Assembly: GCA_922989275.2 (NCBI GenBank)
Contig: OV277861.1
Span: forward strand, 23,962,479 to 24,026,478
Direction: 5' to 3'
Origin: Gari tellinella
Lineage: Eukaryota > Mollusca > Bivalvia > Cardiida > Psammobiidae
Length of the DNA stretch: 64,000 nt
Of the stretch, positions 55,001 to 61,000 are shown one piece after another. The notes under the pieces were generated by a model. The model did not search any database and was not told where the DNA came from. It saw nothing but the letters and a program-made list of their open reading frames with translations. The position numbers and the translations under genes were made by a program. Each line of letters begins with the position of its first letter. The first letter of the stretch is position 1.

Positions 55001-58000
55001 TTTAATAATAATTCACAAATACGTTCCTTCTACATAAAAATAAGATTGTGATACAAAATGTGCGTTTCTTTTTGTACTGAGTTCTGTTATTTTAGTTTGC
55101 TGTATTTCTATCTCGAAGATTGTATACATGTAGATAAGTTTATGCATTTAACACCTGACATATCAATCCAATGAGGCCAGGTTGGTAATGTAGCGCCTCG
55201 TTGAGCATTGCAAGTAATGGATATTTGCTCTGACGTTTTGTTTCAAAACGTTGTTGTTGAGTTGGTTCTAGCTATGTTTAGGTCTTGCATATCGCAAAGA
55301 GGAATATACTTTACCATATATTATAATGTACAGGTAAAATCGGACAGCGCATCCACCACACATTTCATGATCAGAGCGACCACCATAGGAACCATAGACC
55401 TCGAGGTACAGGCCTTGTCGACACGAGGTAAAGACACGGTCAGGAGACAGCTTGTTGTCAAGGTAACTGTCATAAAAAACCTTTGAACATAAGTACTCCA
55501 TTTTATCATATGATGATGCAAGCACTTAAACGTCGTTATTAGAATATGACTGAGACTTTATACATCGGTGCCGTAGTTTTTATCTGCAAACATGCAGTTG
55601 ATAGTAAATCATTAGCGTTTATGACATAGTCATTTGGTTCTCGTGCTGTTTAGAAATTTTTTATATGCAATATTGTCTTAAAATATATGTAGTGTTTATA
55701 TCCTACATTTAAAAGGATGTATCTGCGACATGATATACGCGATCCGAATGACAAACAGCTTTGATCTCAATGTCAAAAACCATACGTTATCTATATGTAC
55801 AGTGTTTTGGTTTTACATTTTTGTGATGCATGTATTTCATATGGAAAGCAATGGAACAAAAAGTCAAAACATCTATAATTGCACATGAATAAAAATGGTT
55901 AACCTTACTTTCAACCCTTTGTCCGCAAAAAGGACATTGTATAACCATGTAGACCCGGATGTGGTGTGCCAATTTACTACAAATGATACTTTCTTTTTTT
56001 TATATATAAGAGGGATTGTAGCGTTTCCTAAATAAGAGTTATATTACTATACATAATGTTAATACCGTCTTTGCAACGCCATGATATAAGTACCTTTATG
56101 TGTTTCAATTCATTAAATGTATTAGTAGTGTCATGGGAAAATCACACTTATTGCTTTGCAAGCGGAAAAACAGTGTACACCATATTTAGCCACCGCTCAA
56201 ATGACACTGTTTAACACTCGTCAACATTTAGAGTACAGTAAAACCACTCTGTTACGACCACTGAAAAGAAGGTAAATTGATGACAGCTTAAAGCTTACAG
56301 ATTGATGAAAGTTTAAAGCAAGGTTACACTAAAGGAGCTTTCCTTTTTGTTGGCACGTTGTTTTAAGTAGTATTGCCTTTAGCACCTTATAATTAACATA
56401 ATTTAGTAGTCGCAAAAGAGAGGTTTCCCAGTAATTTGTTTGCCAGTGTAGACCCTATTAAAACGCTGATCTTGAGGTGCCGTCTGGACTTGGGCTTCAC
56501 TATTTCGCAATGCATACGTTTAGTAGTCTCAGTCTCATGGCACTTGCCAAATATTCGTTTGAGTAACTGCTGTGTCTCTTTAGCCCCCTGGAAAAGAAGA
56601 AGAAGAAAACAAGGCCACATTGATTTCATTAGACAACATCAAACGTAACCACGTATCAGAGATCCCTATATTTTTCCCACCTCGAATTGTACCACAATCG
56701 CAACGAGTGAGACTATCAGTTATAGGTAACTATGACGTTTCCATATTAACCCCTTCACTGCCGTGACGTCATCAATTTAAAACAATTGTCGTCTGTTTTT
56801 GTTTCTCAAATTTTAATTTTTTGCTTTTTTGACTGAAAAAATAATGAAATGAGTGTCAAACAGTTTGGATCCTGATCAGACGCCGCGTAACGCGGCGTCT
56901 GCTCAGAATCCAAACTGTTTGCAAAAGACTGTTGTGCTCGGGGTAAGGCAGTGAAAGGGTTAAGTAAAATGAGAGAAACGTAATATTTCCATATAAAACA
57001 AAAGAATCTCAAACACTTTGCGCTACAATTTCAACATTTGTTTTGTATGTTTGCGATCTTCTAACAACTGTGTGTCACACAGTTTAGAACCCGATCAGAT
57101 GCCAATGAACATCAGTGAATAGAGTACAAATGCGATTAAAAACAAAACGTTTATTTCCCTTGATATGAAGCAATATTCCTGTTTAGTGCGGCTATACTGC
57201 ACGGACGTGATCTGCTAAACGAAGTTCTGTAATAATCTACTTTTAATTATACACCCTTTTCAATTCAGCGTTTTCATAGTATTGTCTATATGATTCGGAA
57301 CTGCTATCGAACTGCTCAAATCAATATGCCTCACACAAAGGATAGCATAATAAGTAGGATCAGCTTCAGACGCGAATGTACTCGGCGTATGGTCTAGATA
57401 ACAACTGTTTGCAAATAAAATTGTGGTGGATATTGCAGGGCAGGGGTTAATGTGTTCGCTCTCGTATCCGACTTTCAGGTGATATATTCGGTCCCTCCTT
57501 GGAGAACCTGGAGCACCTTGTACACATGCCAGATGGATGTGGGGAGCAGAACATGGTGAACTTTGCTCCGGCTGTGTATGCGGCCCAGTACATGAATGTA
57601 ACAAGCCGGTACACTGGCAAAATAAAAACGCGAGTCATCCGGGCAATGACAACAGGTACGAGATTATAAGTAATGTATGTGTATACAACATAATTACAGT
57701 GGAGAATCTGTTATTCTTTCCCGTTTAAACGCAAACGTACGCAAACGTACGCAAACGCAAATCACTAAAACGTAGAAAAGTACAACTTTTGGACAATTCT
57801 GATAATTCATCTTTATCTTGGTGGCAAACAGTTTGAAGCCTGATCAGACGCCGGGTTACCCGGCGTCTGATCTGGCTCCAAACTGTTTTCACTGCAAATA
57901 ATAGTTTTAGCGTAAACGCGTTTATTGGGAAAGAATAACAGATTCTCCACTGTATCATATGGACATACAGCTCTCCCTCCCTTCAACGGCCCTCCCAACA

Positions 58001-61000
58001 ATTACTCCCTCCTAACAACGACCCTGGTCGCAGTTCCCTAAATAGGACAATTATACCTAACGCGTTTACTGCTTCAATATCGTCTGCTTAAAATTGTCGT
58101 CTGCTGTTTTCTCAAAGTTACATATTTGACATTTTGACAGAAAAAAACTTAATGACGATTACAAACAGCTTGAAGCCAGATCAGACGCCGCGTTACGTGG
58201 CGTCTGATCTGGATTCAAACTGTTTGCATATGTAAGCCAATTTCCCTCCCTATAACGACTCCCTCCGAACAACGCACTCAATTTTCGTCTCCCATTGGGT
58301 GTCGTTGTAGAGAGGGAGCGCTGTAGTACATTAGAGAAATCGAATTGCAACTGAAATAGATAAATTGCAATACAAATAAAGTTTTTCAAAATGTTTTGGG
58401 GCAAATAATAAACACATGCATTTCAATTATTACGTTATTTTAATACATGTATTATTAGGATAGTTACATCACCTTATAATGCACTTTATAATGTTATTTA
58501 CATCACTTGTAATTTACAACTGAGACGAATATTTACTTTTGTCGCTATTACCATTCCGGGCCATTTGTGGAAGAGAAAAATAATTGTGCTCCAACATATG
58601 TCTTCAGTTTGAACGAATATATGCGGTATTTTTGTATGCCAATCAGATTCAGTTAGTATTTACAAAGTAGAAACAATGAATATAATTAAAACTATACAAG
58701 TGTTTGTCTAGTATTAAATACTTGAGAACAGTTTCAGGCATCAAGGCAATCATGTCCTTTTAGAGTGTTACCTATTTATATTTTAAGAAAGCTTATTCAT
58801 ACAACATCCCCTGGTATCTTTCTTGAACATTTGTAATTCCTAATGCCTTGAAATATTGGCAATAATGTTGACTAGTCTCTTACTGTTATTTACAGCATAA
58901 CAAGGACGGTTTTAATGATACATTTCAATGAAATGTTCAGGGTTTGGGGTTTTTGCCAAACAATTTAGTGTCTATATAACTCCACTGTAAGAAAGAACGA
59001 AACTTCAAAAAACCACAGTGCAAGTATCTTTAAATTAACGGATACTAGCAAAAGTGTTTCATAGGCATTGCATGGCGGAATGCGTCGTCCTGTGGTCACT
59101 GAACAAGACTGTTAGTGATTGCTAAAAGATACATACTAATTATAATCAGATACATTTTGTGTGTTCTCAATATCGAATAAATCATAGAAGTACGGTAAAT
59201 ATAGCCCTTAAATGCGTTTCAGGCTACCAACGAGAACTCCAGTTTCAAAGACACGATGGTTCTTTCAGTGCATTTGGAAACAGAGATGATGAGGGTAGCC
59301 TATGGTAATACTGTTTTATATTTTTCCTGCCGTAACCTTACACCCTCTATACGATCCAGTCTTATATGTTCAGTGGTGGCTAAATGCAACAATGAATGTT
59401 GAATAGTTTCTGTTGCACATATTGCTTGTGTTTTATAATCAGTGTGGAAAATGCGTTATTATTTCTACTTATACGATCTAGTCTTATATGTTCAGTAGTG
59501 GCTAAATGCAACAATGATTGTTTAATAGTTTCTGTTGCACATATTGTTTGTGTTTTATAATCAGTGTGGAAAATGTGTTATTATTTCTACTTATACGCGT
59601 ATGACGCCGAATAACATTGTGTCTGATCTGGCTCCAAACTGTTTGCCACTCAGACGTTAATAAATCGTCTTCATTTCCAATCATTCATGATTTCCTACAT
59701 TTTATTGCATTACTTTTGGGTTTGTCTTCTTCGCTGTATCATGCAGTACATATTCGGTTTTTATACTTAACGTATTGGCTCTTTAAACTTCAAATAGACA
59801 ATTCCTATTTCCAATTAAATCTAAGCCATGTTTGACAATTTAGTGTGTAGTTTACAATATACAAATGTACTGAAAAATGACAAATGCTGCAGACCCTGAT
59901 CAGAGAGTTCATTTCAAAAGTCATCTGATCTGGGTCTACATAGGATAAATGTACTCTCTTTAGGTACACGATTTTAAAGAATTTAAAGATGGAGTATACT
60001 TGTTGCTAGAGTTGAATGTTTTATTGTATCCAGGTTGACAGCGTTTGTTGTAAAGTCGTTCGCCCAAGCTAGTAGATATATCTTCATTGACCCAACAGTC
60101 GTGGAGAAAGCAGTCAACTTCACACTTCATCAACAAAACCCGGATGGTAGCTTCAAGAAGACCGGTTATGTATTTAGCAAGACATTACAGGTATTGTCAA
60201 TGCTACGAGTCCATTCAAATCAAAGCTCCGAGTCACTTCATCTCATCTCATCATCATTCATCGGGATTGTATGACATATTCAGTGTCACCTTGCTGTAAA
60301 ACCCAACTCACTCTAACAATGACACAGAACCCGAGTTTATAGGCTCAAAATGACCAATCAAATGCTTGATAACGATTTCAGACTCAACTCAAATTTGGAC
60401 CCTGTACCAATTTTTATCAGTCAGTAAACACCTTAAATATATTTTGATATATACACGTAACTACATTTTATTAGTGGATTTCTTTCACTTTCTACGAAAC
60501 AGAAAATGTAACAGAATTAATGAACATCTACGGATTTCATATTTAATCACCGTTTCATATTTAAGTACATGTGTATTTTCAGATGTATTTCTTTAAATAT
60601 CTTTTCGCAGGGCTCAACTGCAGCAACGAACCGGACTCTAGCAGCTTATGTTCTCTTATCTCTAATGGAAACACAAAAAGCAGAGATCGTGGTATGTATT
60701 TTTAAAATATATACAATCTTACCCACCTCCCGAATGGTATACGTGGGGAATACGTTGCATTGCTATTAGTTACTTTAAAATAAAATAAAAGAGTTATGAT
60801 TTTGTTATAAAAATACAGTCAAGCGTATGTTAACTGTTATCATTCTTGAATGTCGTCTGCTTTAAATATATCGTTTGCGAAAAAAGTCAAAATCAATTTA
60901 TTTTTTTTAACACTGAGAAAAAGTAAATATGCTTGCCATACAGTTTGGACCCAGTAGCGTCTGATCTTGATCCAGACTATTTGCAGCTGTTACAGTGGAG

